Assembly: GCA_963556255.1 (NCBI GenBank)
Contig: OY744613.1
Location: forward strand, 41,826,633-41,890,632
Direction: 5' to 3'
Source: Allolobophora icterica
Taxonomy: Eukaryota > Annelida > Clitellata > Crassiclitellata > Lumbricidae
DNA: 64,000 bases
Positions within the stretch are counted from its first letter, which is position 1, and each line of letters opens with the position of its first letter. Positions 1 through 10,801 of the stretch are shown here, in pieces. The notes beneath the pieces were generated by a model that saw nothing but the letters and a program-made list of their open reading frames with translations, made no database searches and was not told the origin of the DNA. Made by a program: the position numbers and the translations under genes.

Positions 1-175
1 ACAATGACGGAATATATTTCGACTCGTTGAACTTCCTTAACTGTTCTTTTCTGCTTGTTAACAAGCTTATTTGTTGTAAGTTTGTCGACACTGCTGATAC
101 ACATCAACCTTACTGTTCTCTGGTCAGTTGGAAACTCCTGGTCATCTTTGGGAACTCGAATGGATTGCTACCTAC

Positions 176-407
176 CAGTGGCGGCGATCCTGTTTGACAG
201 GTGGGGGATACTTTGAAATGATCTGATCAAAATAGAGTTTTGAACTGATCTGGCTTAAAAAGAGGTAAACAATTTTCCCGCTCACGCACGATAACGTTTT
301 TACCTTTTTTCGTGTTTCTTCAAAATTGGGGGGGACAAATGTTTGGTGTGCCCCACTGCTAAAGGTGGGATCTTGTCCCCCTCGATCCCCCGGGATCGCC
401 GCTCATG
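176..407. mobile_element. hAT-type MITE, family 1, copy 1
   Basis: Terminal inverted repeats pair CAGTGGCGGCGATC at the left with the reverse complement CATGAGCGGCGATC at the right. The 8-bp direct repeat CTACCTAC flanks it (168-175 and 408-415). Eight-base target duplications and CA..TG ends are the signature of hAT elements. No coding capacity. Related copies lie at 30152, 38725 and 42111. Confidence 0.75.
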
Positions 408-654
408 CTACCTACCTACTAAAAGATCAACAGAACTCTTTAAAGCTATTCATAAATTAGTTTGCCCTACAACAAATTACGTTAAATGCAGTGCTCCGGA
501 GCCTTCAAATCACGAACATTTGAGGGTCCTTGGGGCACCTCAAGAACTTATCCAAAAAATTCTAAAATTTGCATGCTAACTAAGCAGTATAAAAGGCAAC
601 TATTGGTAACTATTAGAATATTCTTTTCAAAAATTTTTTTTTCGATGCACCCTA

Positions 655-752
655 ATATACATGTCACGGCATTTACAATTAAGCATCAGAGGTTTCTTAT
701 AAGCCTCGAAGTATAAGGGCTAATGGGCATTTATGCATGAAAATTTGTCAAA
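655..752 (+). repeat. Orphan piece of the zinc-finger block 5' flank
   Basis: This stretch, containing GCATTTATGCATGAAAATTT, matches the conserved sequence 300-400 bp upstream of the zinc-finger exons (compare about 45560-45630). No zinc-finger exon follows. It is a solitary fragment left by duplication or deletion. Confidence 0.6.
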
Positions 753-754
753 CG

Positions 755-1065
755 CGACAGAAAGAGACAGACAGACAGACAGACAGACAGACGGACAGAC
801 AGACAGACAGACGGACAGACAGACAGGCGGACAGAAGGAAAAGCACGCAGAGGCAGGCGAGACGCCTTCATACACATCCTATTTCGTTATGCGGGTCTGA
901 CACTAACAGTGCTTTGGTAAGCATAGGGTTAGTTACAAGGTATTTGATTTTCCGTCCTTCTCGGCGACGAGTATATATTTTCCAGCCTGCCATTTTCAAA
1001 TTGAACGACCAGTTACAACGATTTTTTAGGAAATTTTAGATGTGCTACAATTACTTTTATTTAAA
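755..1065 (+). repeat. Dispersed repeat with (CAGA)n core, copy 1
   Basis: A CAGA/CGGA tetranucleotide run (about 767-834) is followed by unique-looking sequence. That sequence reappears in inverted orientation at 9530-9780, including the segment around TTCCGTCCTTC. The microsatellite therefore belongs to a dispersed element rather than arising alone. The reading frame across it is an artefact of the repeat. Confidence 0.65.
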
Positions 1066-1265
1066 TGTAGCCTACACTAGGGCCTAGTATAGGCCTAGTG
1101 ACTTATTTTGAACATTTTATTTCGGCTTTAAGTAGTAGGGTGGAGTGAAAAAATGATTTTTAAATAAATGAATTCCAATAGTGGGCAAAAGATGCAACTT
1201 AGGTAGAGTAAGAAACACACCAAATATTTTAAATTTCAAATGACATCTTCTGCCCTCTACCGTCG

Positions 1266-2130
1266 ATGCAATATTTCAACGTGATTAACCTAATATCACA
1301 ATGGATGTCATCCAATCTCCTCTGCCTTAACCTTTCCAAAACAGAATTCATAATCCCAGGCCTTCCTGATCATATAGAAAAAGCTTTAATTAGCCCTTCC
1401 ATACAACCGACTAACTCATCGCTTCTTACCTTTCACGTCGGACCCCCCCTCCATTACTTGTGATCCATACCTCTCCTTCTCTAACCACATCTCCAACCTC
1501 TCGCGCTCCTGCTTCAGACACATTTGTGACCTTCGTCGCATCCGGCCCAAGATCGACTTAAAACTGCCTCTACCATTGTTACCTCTATTGTTCATTGATT
1601 ACAGCAATTCCCTCATCCTCAATCTTGAATCCAACCAAATCATGCAGCTGCAATTTATTCAAAAGTCACTAGCCAGGGCTGTCACGATAATGCCCAAACA
1701 TCATCATATCACTCTCATCCTCTAATCACTACATTGGCTAAAAATCCCAGAGTGAATCCACTTCAAAGTCCTATCACTAACCTATTGCTCCCTACAATAT
1801 ATCCAGCCCAAGTATCTCCGTGGTCTCTCAACCATCCAGGCAACCCGCTCCACCCGATCCTCGTCCTATTTCAGTCTTCCTCGATCTCCGGTCACAACTC
1901 ATCTCAAGTTCTCCAACCCAGCCATATCCAACAGAGTACCACGCCTCTTGAACAATCTCCCCCTTGAATTCCGCAGATTCTTGGTTCCTCTGTCATCATT
2001 CCAACCCGTCCTTCATCCTTCTCCTCATGTTCCTCTATCTATCTCCGGGCTTTCCATCCAAACTGAAGTCTCACCTTTTCAAGTAGGGCCTACTCCTACC
2101 CTGACTCATTTGATCCTCTGCCTTCCAATT
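1266..2130 (+). pseudogene. LINE (L2/CR1-like) reverse transcriptase, 3' fragment
   Basis: The translation starts in the thumb region after the catalytic core. It reads ISQWMSSNLLCLNLSKTEF, the common pattern 'WM..N.L.LN.sKTEfl..G' of L2/CR1-type ORF2 proteins. After a frameshift near 1450 it continues with SNHISNLSRSCFRHICDLR, LHWLKIP and SNRVPRLLNNLP, all typical of the ORF2 C-terminus. The upstream RT catalytic region is missing and there are several frameshifts and stops. It is a dead 5'-truncated copy. Confidence 0.8.
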
Positions 2131-2339
2131 CTCCTCGCCCTAAATAACAACCGCCTTCACAGCTGTTCTGCCTCCTCTCTTGATCTGCCCCCCCCCCAAA
2201 CCAGACTCGGACCTCTTTTGGATTATTCTCTGGAAAACCCCTCAACACTCACAGTCGTATATATGCTGGCGCATTCTGCTTGAACAGAGCTTTGGTACTT
2301 CTTTCGTTCTCCTAATTTTCTTCATTTCAGTAATGTCGC

Positions 2340-2550
2340 TGCATTCATTAGGCGTTACACTCATAGATAGGCGTAATTTGTCAGAGGAACGAGGTGTAAC
2401 CGTACCCCACCCCATTCTTTCTGCTGGGGTACCGTACCCCACTTTATGAACAATGCCAATCAATATTTTATTATTTTGCCTTCCCAGAGTTCGCAGTCAA
2501 CGCCTTGCTTCCTGCATGTAAGAAATTTAGACCAAAGTAACGCCCCTGGA
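2340..2550. repeat. Small MITE-like repeat with GGCGTAAY ends
   Basis: The ends pair AGGCGTTA/GGCGTAAT at the left with GTAACGCCCC at the right. The core (GAACAATGCCAATCAATATT) recurs at about 21000-21170, 33770-33910 and 35119-35244. Non-coding. Confidence 0.55.
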
Positions 2551-2999
2551 AACAATTATATAATCCTGTAACACACCAGAGGCCATTTCCGCAACTGATT
2601 TGAACGTGTATTTCATGAATTGTAACCGTTCGAAGACAATCAGTTGAAGAAAAGGAAAAAAAATTGCACCACATTGACGCTATTCAAAGAATTTTATATG
2701 GTAAATATTTAATCGCCGGTAGAGGGCAGAAGACGCAAAGCAAAATCAACAATATTGTGAGCACTATTTACACTTACATGCTGGCAACTTTCCATCGCTA
2801 TTGGAAAACGTTTGCTTTAAAAAAAATTTTGGGCCATTTTCACTCCACCCTATTAAGTAGGCCTATATAGGCCCTATTATTTCTGGAAATACAAGTTCGA
2901 GTTTTCAGCGTTTTCGTGTTCATGCCGTTAGTTTTACCAGCGTGCTATCTTGGACACACCAGATGCGCGTGGTGCGCAGGCTTTGCCTGATTTGTGTTA

Positions 3000-3809
3000 G
3001 TTCATGGGTGGTTATGATAAATAGTATCTAATGGAGAGATGTATCTCAATATGATGCACATCTGGCCATTTGCAAGAAACATGCTCTGGATCTTTCCGCT
3101 CACAAAAGCAGTATGGTAGCTTCGCAGTGGTCCGCCGTAACTTTGGAAGAGACTGCCACACAGCCAAAGACTTGGATTTTCTGCCCTTGGGGCTTTTTAG
3201 TAGAGACGTATATTTGACATCGTGTTCAAGACAAAATAAATTTGTAAAGTCAGTCATGGTGTCTCCTATTTTTAGCCGGGATAATCCCAGAAATATATCC
3301 AATAATAGATATACATGGTTCGTCGGCCAAAACCCGGCAATTGTGTACCTGCATCATCCGGGACGCAGCAGTGATCGGCGTTTTGGTGAGACAGTCCTCT
3401 TCAGCCTTCTATTTGAAAATGGTGTGAACATGGTCAGTACAAAATAAAGGTTTAAGTTGGTTAGAATTTTAATTTAGCAAGAGAACCTTATGAAAGACAC
3501 ATATTTTAATTATAAATTACATGGCATGGATTCTGCATAACAAAATCATACGTGCCAGATCCAAAGCTTAGAAGCCCATCATATCCAGTGCTATCCAAGG
3601 CTTCTACCATTCAACATAATAGGTATGTGTGTATTTATGTATCAGAGCCTATGGATAGCGCGCTTTAAGTAACTCACAAGGGCGTATGTGTTGAGGCCAG
3701 TGTTGGGTAAGCTTCTGAGTTATAGTAATAGCAGAGATTTAAGTGCCATAGTTCGTAAATAGTCGAAAGGAAATCGATGCAACGATTCAGAAGCACTGTT
3801 ATGAGAGTG
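3000..3809 (-). repeat. Distal 3' part of zinc-finger block A (inverted)
   Basis: Read on the minus strand this matches 16250-17520 and 26250-29300 on the plus strand. Shared features are the segment with CAAGTCGTTGG, the segment with GGGTTTTGGCC, and the segment ending at the 'accccaacac' junction. It marks the minus-strand copy of the zinc-finger block. A plus-strand reading frame at 3070-3447 exists here but is not kept open in the other copies, so I do not call it a gene. Confidence 0.65.
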
Positions 3810-3939
3810 TTAACCCTCGGGCTACCACCCCCCCTACGTTTCTCTGCCAAAACTTTTTTTTAGCGCATGGAATATAAATTTGACATTTTAGGTAGCTGTA
3901 GGGGGTCCATTTGCACACATTTTGAGGTAAAAGTCGTGA

Positions 3940-4195
3940 TGATCTGCTTGTCCCTCGTGCAAGGACTTCGATGGCTCAGCATCGTGCGTTTGCCATCCTT
4001 GGCCCTTCCCTTTGGAATGACCTGCCCCCTCTCTCCGTAGCAAGATTTTGCTTGGGATCTCGCCTTCTTCTCTCCGCTGCTTAAAGACCTTTCTTTTCCC
4101 TCGGGGCTGACACGCTGGGAGCGCCTCTGAATAGTGTATGCTGTGAGAGGCGCTTTATAAATAATTACATAAGATAAGATAAGATAAGATATCCC
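3940..4195 (+). pseudogene. Nested LINE 3' end with (AAGAT)n tail
   Basis: The translation RAFAILGPSLWNDLPPLS is the conserved C-terminal motif of L2-type ORF2 proteins. It is followed by AGAGGCGCTTTATAAATA and then AAGATAAGATAAGAT. A short 3' tail of simple repeats is typical of this clade. The copy sits inside the TTAA element, so it is younger than that insertion or was carried by it. Confidence 0.7.
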
Positions 4196-4424
4196 ACGCC
4201 ATAAAAAGTTATACCCGATATAGCCTAGGTACCACGTTTTGGAATCAGGAATTTCACTCGTCAGCTGTTAGATGTTGTCGACTATAAAGGTATTCATTAT
4301 TCTTTCTGGAAGAGAAACAACTATGCCATTCTTTAGAGGGAATGTAGGGATATATTTGGTTCTTAGTTATTTGTCTTTTGAAAACCGGAAGTGATCATAA
4401 TAAATAATAATACGCTTTATCAGT

Positions 4425-4610
4425 GTGAAAATCACTGATGCAACATCGCAACGTAAACCGATATGGCTGGGTATGGGGAAGGGTTATAAACAGTCAAAGC
4501 AGAATGCTAACAGAGTAAAGCAGTACTGTGAAGTGTTCAAGAAGCCGGTTTCCAGGAAGCATTCGCACAAAACAATGAAGGTAACTTGCAACAACTGCAA
4601 GGACCACTGA
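4425..4610 (+). pseudogene. Decayed piggyBac transposase C-terminal Cys-rich domain
   Basis: The 61-residue frame ends with KKPVSRKHSHKTMKVTCNNC followed by three residues and a stop. The pattern resembles the Cys-His-rich tail of piggyBac transposases, where C..C.kp.C..Hs....C..C binds the element ends. Two expected cysteines appear as F (EVF) and S (PVS). Its position near the end of a TTAA-flanked element supports the reading. The DDD catalytic domain is absent. Confidence 0.6.
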
Positions 4611-5059
4611 CGTACATGTATTTGACTGCCGGGAAAAATTACATAATTTCTGTTTCATGTTGATATAGCTGCACGCCTTTAGGTTTTGCCTGAAACTGAA
4701 ACAGACTTTGGAATAGTTTGTATTGTTGAAAATTAAGCCTCATTATATTTAGAATATTCTTGGATACATAGTTCATTTTCAAAACCCACATCATTTATAT
4801 TTTTTTATCCAAAAAGTACAAATTGTGTGGGATAATATAAGATATCGTTAAACGGTGCCTTTGTTAAAAAATATATAATTTCGAGATGCATTCATATATT
4901 TTACAACTAAATACACCATTCTTGTCAGAAATGAATGCTGAATCAAATGATGTATTACATGATATGATATTTGAAACCAAACACGAAATTCCGGGGGGGT
5001 GGTAACCACCCCCCCTTGGTAGCCGATGTCGCAAAAAACCTTGGTAGCCTGAGGGTTAA

Positions 5060-6180
5060 GGCTGTCTGAAACTGAACACTACAAAAAAACGTATGTCTTT
5101 TTGTGAAAATCCTGTTAAGTACTCTGGATATGAATTTCAAACAAAAAAACCCGCTTCAAGGAAAATGTGTGATCATAACATTACTTGCTAGTCAAATATG
5201 TCTACTTTAACTTACAAGTACTTTATACTGAAGTACTTTTGCTGGTACTTGCGCCTCACACAACAAGAAAGAAGACTAGGAACACATGATTTTTCGAATG
5301 AAAAATCAGCAAAACATTGCTCGATGGCAGGCTCTCGCGATCCACCATTATCAAAGCATGTTACTCCTATAGGAAGAATGGAAGAGCAGCCAAAACTGAT
5401 ATAGGCTTGGTGCTCACAAAAAACGAAATTTCTCGAGTATGAATTTGTTAAACTCTTACTGCAAAACACATATGAACTTGAAATACGTGAAGAAGCTCCA
5501 CAAACAAAACAAAGGTCACCACACAAAACTCTAGCCATACAGGTAATGGCATGGCTGCTACAAAAATTTAAAAAAACTTTGAAATCAGGAACTGTTTTAT
5601 GTTTCAAATAAAGAAAATATCAAATGTCTCTTTCAAATAGTGCAAGAAATTATTTTCTGAAGATCATCTGTAGTGATGATAACAAAGTTCCAAAAACTTC
5701 TTTCAATTTCAAACATTCCATTGCAATGTCCAAGGCGAAAGGTCTCAACATGAAATCATTCATATGAGACTTACGTGTCAAATGACCTCCAGACAGTTAA
5801 CTTACATCTGGATTGGGTTTTTACTCTCCTTGCATGAAAGTTCTCACACAGTTCCTGTTGTTGAGAACTCTTCCATCAACGTGCTTAAAATTGCCTGCAT
5901 ACAAGCTGAATCTCCCACGTGCATGATTTTATGGCATCTCTCTGTCAATAAAAAAGAGCTTTGCTATATTTTACTCCTTTATAATTTTATATCCATTGTT
6001 TGTTCACACATGACATTTGAGACAACCACCTCATTGCTAAATGACATCACAAAATTCACAATGTGTAGCTTTTCCTCTGTGTGAATTCACATGTGTGAGA
6101 TTATACTTCCTCGCATCAATTGCATTTTGCGGTTTTCTCCCGTATTGTTCTTAAATGAGGATCACTAAGTGTGAACTGGC
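5060..6180 (-). repeat. 3' flank of zinc-finger block A
   Basis: In inverted orientation this is the same sequence that follows the zinc-finger exons at about 20300-21000, 33050-33750 and 47115-47690. Landmarks are the segment with GAATGGAAGAGCAGCC and the one with TTTCAATTTCAAACATTCC. I see no intact gene. Short frames on the strand opposite the zinc fingers resemble one another between copies, but frameshifts break them. Confidence 0.7.
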
Positions 6181-6184
6181 AAAG

Positions 6185-7233
6185 CTATGTTTGTTTTCCA
6201 GTGTGAATTCTTCTATGGTAATCCAGCTTAAACTTCTGTGCAAATTCTCTGTCACATAATTCACATATGTAGCTGTATGGCATTTCCCCAGTGTGTGCTC
6301 TCATGTGTGAATTAAGGCCACTTATCCGTGTAAATGCTTTGTGACATAATTTGCACTTGTGTGATTTTTCTTGTGTGTGTATCCTCGTATGGCGTATCAG
6401 ATTATGCCGGTGTAAAAATGCTTTGTGACATAAATTGCACTCGTATGGCTTTTCTCCAGTATGTGTTCTCGTGTGGCTATTGAGATAATCCCATTGTGCA
6501 AATGCTTTGTTACACAAACTACATTTATATGGTTTTTCTCCAGTGTGTTTTCGCATGTGAAGGTTGAGCTGACTCTTTAGTATAAATGCTTTGTGACAAA
6601 AATTACACTTGTGTGGTTTTTCGCCAGTGTGGTATCTTGAGTGCAGACGAAGATTCTGTTTGCATAAAAACATTTTATTGCAAAACAAGCATATGTATTG
6701 CTTTTCTCCAGAGTGCGTTTTTCTGTGATATTTCAGACCACCACCATCTGTAAATGCTTTGGAACATAAATTGCATTTGTATGGTTTTTCTCCAGTGTGG
6801 GAATTTAAATGGTATTGAAGATGATCCTTCCGTGCAAATGCATTGTGACAAAGATTGCAACTGTATGGTTTTTCTCCAGTGTGAGTTAGCAAGTGACTCT
6901 TCATATTACAATTCCGTGCAAATGCTTTATGACAAAATTTGCACATAAATGTCTTTTCTCCAGTGTGGCTTGTTTTATGATTCTGAACGCCTTTCTTCTG
7001 TGCAAATGATTTCTTGCATAATTCACATATGTATGGTTTTTCTCCTGTATGGAATTTTGTATGGCATTTCAGGGCATCTTTCCGTGCAAATTGTTTGTCA
7101 CATAAATCGCACCTGTATGGCTTTTCTCCAGTGTGAGTTCTTACATGATTTTTGCAACCGGAAGTACGTGTAAATGTCTTTTACAAAATTCGCATTTGTA
7201 CCGTTTTTCTTTATTATGGGTTCTTGCTCGCAT
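6185..7233 (-). pseudogene. C2H2 zinc-finger exon A (frameshifted in finger 1)
   Basis: This is the minus-strand member of the zinc-finger family, a predicted nuclear DNA-binding protein with fingers joined by TGEKP-type linkers. Aligned to its paralogues, the exon should start with an ATG at 7233 (MRARTHNKEKRYKCEFC). An A run at 7179-7182 has four As where the paralogues have five. This shifts the frame and gives an early stop. Downstream, the finger frame is open for eleven C-x2-C-x12-H-x3-H fingers. The first in-frame ATG after the break is at 6946, leaving a nine-finger, 253-residue ORF ending at 6185. It is either a pseudogene, a consensus error, or a gene restarted downstream. No KRAB, SCAN or BTB domain is visible. 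Confidence 0.8.
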
Positions 7234-8478
7234 CTTTACATCTTCAATAAAAAAAGTGGAATACTACAAACGTTGTATGCAATTCATACAGCTTTTCAAT
7301 ACTACTGTAATATCTATTGGAAGTTAGATATCAAACAGTTAAAATAAGAATCCGCTGAAAAGCTTAGTTATGATGAATTACAAGTAAATAGTAACTTCAG
7401 AGAGGAAAAAATTTGCACTTGAATAATTCTGCAGATCAACTAGTTTTCAGAATAATGTCCTCACTTATTTCTTTTAGATTTTGAAATGTTTCTGCCACTA
7501 TGTTAAGAAATGTGTACGTCATGAAGACTGACAAATTTTCATGCATAAATACCAACTATTTCCTATGCTATGAGGCTTAAAAGCAACATCTGGCGCTCAA
7601 TTTCAAACACGACATGCCTATTGCAGCATTCAATCACTGTATTTATTTCTTAATGGCCTCAGTCGGCCGCCTAGTTAAAACATGTAAAATTACTTCCTCA
7701 TTGTAACATAGTCGTAGATATGTTTTTCTCTCTCAAACATGCCGCTTCATTAAACTTTACCAGCATGACATAGCTAGTCCTGCATGACGTAGAGATAATT
7801 GGCCAAGTTCCACTAAATCCTTGCAGCATTTTGTTCATAACACATAGGCTACTGCGTTAGGTGGAACTCTCAAAATTTTCCACGAGCTTGTCTGAAATAC
7901 TTAATTAAGTGCATCACTGATTGGGATCACTGAGTTTAAAATCTTAAATCCGTAAGTGGGTGGAGGTTCCGAAGCAGCTCAATACAAAACTACAATATTG
8001 CAAACTGAATTCACAAATGGATGAGCAATGAGCAGATTTCTTTACAGCTTTCAGTAATTCTTGCAAGACACGATTCTACGTTAAAATAATTAACATTATT
8101 GCATGATAATCCTAACATCAGGACCTACAGGTTACAATCTACATTTATATCTTTGATATAGGGGCCTAATTGGACGGGTGAAACGTGCTGGGTTCCGTGA
8201 CTAGGCGAGTATCTAGTGTAAGGTTCCGTTATTACAGCAAGGCTTAAAACCACTGGTGTGTACGGCCTTGCCTTTTTACAAACTATAGGAAGCCTAAGAA
8301 ATTCATGTGATTTAAACTGTATAAAATTACGAAAATTAAAACGACAGCACCTACCAGTCGAAAGTAAACTACCAAAAAAGCAAAAGGCAGGAAAATTAGT
8401 GATTCGAAACTTAAAACGAAGTCAAGAAAAGTTGCAAAATGTCGCCATCTTGATCGAAGACGACCGTTCAAGAATTAC
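7234..8478 (-). repeat. 5' flank of zinc-finger block A
   Basis: Read on the minus strand this matches the upstream flanks at 18034-18879 and 45000-45916, including the pyrimidine tract and ATTGAAG just before the exon. The motif CAAGATGGCGAC lies at 8441-8452 (minus). It is probably intron or promoter sequence of the zinc-finger gene. Confidence 0.65.
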
Positions 8479-8479
8479 C

Positions 8480-8486
8480 ATCAGCG

Positions 8487-8549
<63 letters not shown>

Positions 8550-8590
8550 GCGTCATCATCATCATAATCATCGTCGTCGTCGTCATCATG

Positions 8591-8635
<45 letters not shown>

Positions 8636-8638
8636 ATA
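8480..8638. repeat. (ATC)n array followed by (TA)n
   Basis: An ATC/ATCGTC trinucleotide array (about 8480-8590) abuts a TA dinucleotide run (about 8594-8638). The array marks the outer border of zinc-finger block A, as (GAT)n does for the plus-strand blocks. The poly-Ile and poly-Met frames across it are artefacts. Confidence 0.95.
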
Positions 8639-8714
8639 CCTGCTACATGATACTCGATGAAAAATGTTATCATCAGCACAGCCAGAAAAGTTTCCTACCA
8701 CTCCCACCCACATA

Positions 8715-8905
8715 ATATTATCTAACCTGGTTCAGTAGATAGTAAACAAGTTAGCTCCTTGTCACACGTTATCACATTATATTTTCTATCTTGGTTCAGT
8801 GGATAGTAAACAAATTAGCTCCTTGTTACACCTTACAACATAATATTACCATGTCATACCACATAACATTTTCTATCTTGGTTCAGTGGATAGTAAACAT
8901 ATTAA
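8715..8905. repeat. Three-copy minisatellite
   Basis: The segment TTGGTTCAGTGGATAGTAAA recurs three times at about 75-bp spacing (near 8728, 8793 and 8878) with short variable spacers. Non-coding tandem repeat. Confidence 0.8.
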
Positions 8906-8924
8906 TTTCCCATAGCATCTTACC

Positions 8925-8932
8925 ATATATAT

Positions 8933-9007
<75 letters not shown>
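8925..9007. repeat. (TA)n microsatellite
   Basis: Nearly pure TA dinucleotide run of about 80 bp, with one AA interruption near 8941. Confidence 0.97.
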
Positions 9008-9009
<2 letters not shown>

Positions 9010-9010
<1 letters not shown>

Positions 9011-9529
9011 AACAACCTTACTAATTCTAGGGTTAAATTAAAGATGAAACTCGCTTGGAAGAGGTTTTGAAAAGGTTGTACTATTTGCAAACAAACATTA
9101 ACCAGACAGACCATTCGAATCTCCTCTTATTGGAACGATACAGAAAACTCACATGACCAGACTGCGGAGAAGTTCGTTCACAAAGTTCGACAGAGAACAC
9201 ATTCGAAGATGAAACAACTAAAGTCTAACAGAAAGCCCTAAACGTGATTGCTCCTTAAACAATGGCGGAGAACCAGAAAATCTAAATAAGAACTAACAAA
9301 GAAGAATCGGCTGCCCTAACTCGAGATCACAAACGTCGTGTCTCCTAACAGAAAATCTAAAGCCAATCTCAATCCTCTTTAAAGCGCAGAGACTTAAATA
9401 GAAAATAGTGTCACTAGAGGTCGGCAGAAACCAACAGACACTCCTTCCTAGACCAAAGTCCAAAACAGGGATGATCACACAACAATATACTTAAAGGAGA
9501 AATAAAAGGTTCAAAATAAGTCAGTAATG
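9010..9529. other. No feature recognised
   Basis: No long reading frame, RNA gene or paralogous copy elsewhere in the window was evident. Confidence 0.5.
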
Positions 9530-9740
9530 TACATTTATATAAAAGTAATTATAGCACATCTCAAACTTCGCATAAAATCGTAACTGATCGTTCAATTAAA
9601 AAAAAGCAAGTCGGAGAATAGGTCAACTCGTCGGCGCGAAGGACGGAAAACGAAATACCTTATGCTTACGAAAGAATTGCCCGCATAACAAAATAGGATG
9701 TGCATGAAGGCGTCTCGCTGCCCTTCTGTTTGTCCGCCTA

Positions 9741-9779
<39 letters not shown>

Positions 9780-9975
9780 GTATCTGTCTCCGTCTCTGCC
9801 GTCAATGTAATCAGGACACACAGAATTTGACCTGCCCCTTTTGTCTTTTCCTCTTTCCCTACCTCTGTCTGTCGGTTTATATGTCTGCCTGGCCGGCAGT
9901 CTCTCTGTATTTCTGTCTGTCTGTTTGTCTATTCGTCTCTTTGTCCATCTCCCTCTTTCTTTCTGCATCTCTAAA
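9530..9975 (-). repeat. Dispersed repeat with (CTGT)n, copy 2
   Basis: This is the inverted counterpart of 755-1065, sharing TTCCGTCCTTC-type sequence and the run of CTGT units. The pyrimidine-rich run extends to about 9975. The long frames on both strands here come from the tetranucleotide composition. Confidence 0.7.
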
Positions 9976-10029
9976 TGACCGCAATATATTACCAATCGCA
10001 GTGCAATGTCAGTGTGACAAGCACTACAA

Positions 10030-10150
10030 TTTCACCATTTAACGTTTATTTATATTATAATTTACCCCAGCCACAATTATCGAGAAAACGAAAAACAGTT
10101 CCATCTGTACTCCATACGTCTTTTCAAACAGCTTAATAATGTTTACACAA
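10030..10150 (+). repeat. Dispersed repeat arm (also at 49507 and 50040)
   Basis: The stretch with CCATACGTCTTTTCAAACAG recurs at about 49580 and, inverted, at about 50080. At 49507-50180 the two inverted copies form a foldback element. Here there is one arm. Confidence 0.65.
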
Positions 10151-10214
10151 GTGCTTAAAGGCACACCACGTGCCCGTGTGTGTCTTTCCCTCTTTCCATA
10201 CTAGTCTGTCTGTC

Positions 10215-10700
10215 TATCTGTCGGCGGCGGCGGCGGCGGCGGCGCGCCGACAAAGAAAAATCGTCAGCGCCGGTACCGACGAAATGTCGCCGGCGGCGGC
10301 TCGCCCGGCGCAGGGATCTACCATGATACACACAGTCAATTAAAGTCACTTTATCCTGTTACAAGTAGCCATTCTTTTGATACTTCTTTTCCTTTTGCCA
10401 TATTCTTACTACTCTACAACAGCAATATGAATGTACTTGTGTGTAGCTGAGCTTCATTGTCGCAGAGTGGATTTTAGAGAACATGACCTTCTTGACTGGT
10501 CACATGACAAACGACTGTTTTACTCTTTTACTGACTCATACTTGTCAAGTATCCTGACTAGAACGCCGCGCCGACGGCGACATTTCGTGGGCGCCGCCAA
10601 CGCCAAATTTTGTTGGTTGGTGCGCCGCCGCCGAAGACATAAAGTGACCGGCGCGCCGCAGTCGACACTATCAAGTCGGCGCAGGGCTGCGACTGAAACA
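10215..10700. repeat. GC-rich CGCCG dispersed element
   Basis: CGG/CGCCG-rich stretches at 10220-10320 and 10560-10690 are separated by AT-richer sequence. The arrangement recurs in inverted orientation at about 47780-48030, including GAGCTTCA and CTTGACTA landmarks. Base composition is far from the neighbours. Non-coding dispersed element; class unknown. Confidence 0.6.
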
Positions 10701-10797
10701 GTTTAGGTAGCTAATGTGACTGCGTTTAGCTTTAATGCAGAGCTGGCAGTTGAGTTGGGGTCTACGATTGCAAGAGTGCCTAGGTCCAACGACGACC
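10700..10797 (+). repeat. Lectin-block fragment, left half
   Basis: This matches about 23745-23845 of lectin block 1. The match resumes at 11452 after a transposon insertion, so 10700-10797 and 11452-11710 together are one partial copy of the lectin block 3' flank. The lectin exon is not included. Confidence 0.75.
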
Positions 10798-10801
10798 TTA
10801 A

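Larger units (their letters stand above)
1136..2856. mobile_element. Composite foldback element with about 150-bp inverted arms
   Basis: The left arm (1136-1290) begins TAGGGTGGAGTGAAAA and includes CTTCTGCCCTCTACCG. The right arm (2690-2856) is its diverged reverse complement. Between them lie a LINE fragment and a small MITE-like repeat. The arms suggest a DNA element into which other sequences inserted. I could not settle the target duplication. Confidence 0.55.
3814..5055. mobile_element. piggyBac-like TTAA element 1
   Basis: It is flanked by TTAA (3810-3813 and 5056-5059). The inverted ends are CCCTCGGGCTACCA and, reverse-complemented at the right, CCCTCAGGCTACCA. TTAA target duplication with CCC.. 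ends defines piggyBac elements. The paralogous block at about 21365-21390 has the uninterrupted site (gagagTTAAaactgtctc read on the minus strand), a direct empty-site comparison. It is 1242 bp, too short to be autonomous, and contains a nested LINE tail and a decayed transposase tail. Confidence 0.85.

Noticed and set aside
3070..3447. 125-codon plus-strand frame ending in VNMVSTK
   Set aside because: The paralogous sequences at 16500-17300 and 26500-29050 contain stops and frameshifts in the same reading, so there is no sign of coding constraint.
4140..4195. (AAGAT)n run as an independent microsatellite
   Set aside because: It directly follows an L2-type ORF2 C-terminus and is the LINE's 3' tail.
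5212..5607. 131-codon minus-strand frame in the block A 3' flank
   Set aside because: Paralogous flanks do not keep this frame; the opposite strand shows more similarity between copies and is noted as a weak finding instead.
9698..10042. 114-codon Cys/Leu/Ser-rich frame
   Set aside because: It is composed of CTGT tetranucleotide repeat; the inverted copy at 755-1065 gives unrelated frames.
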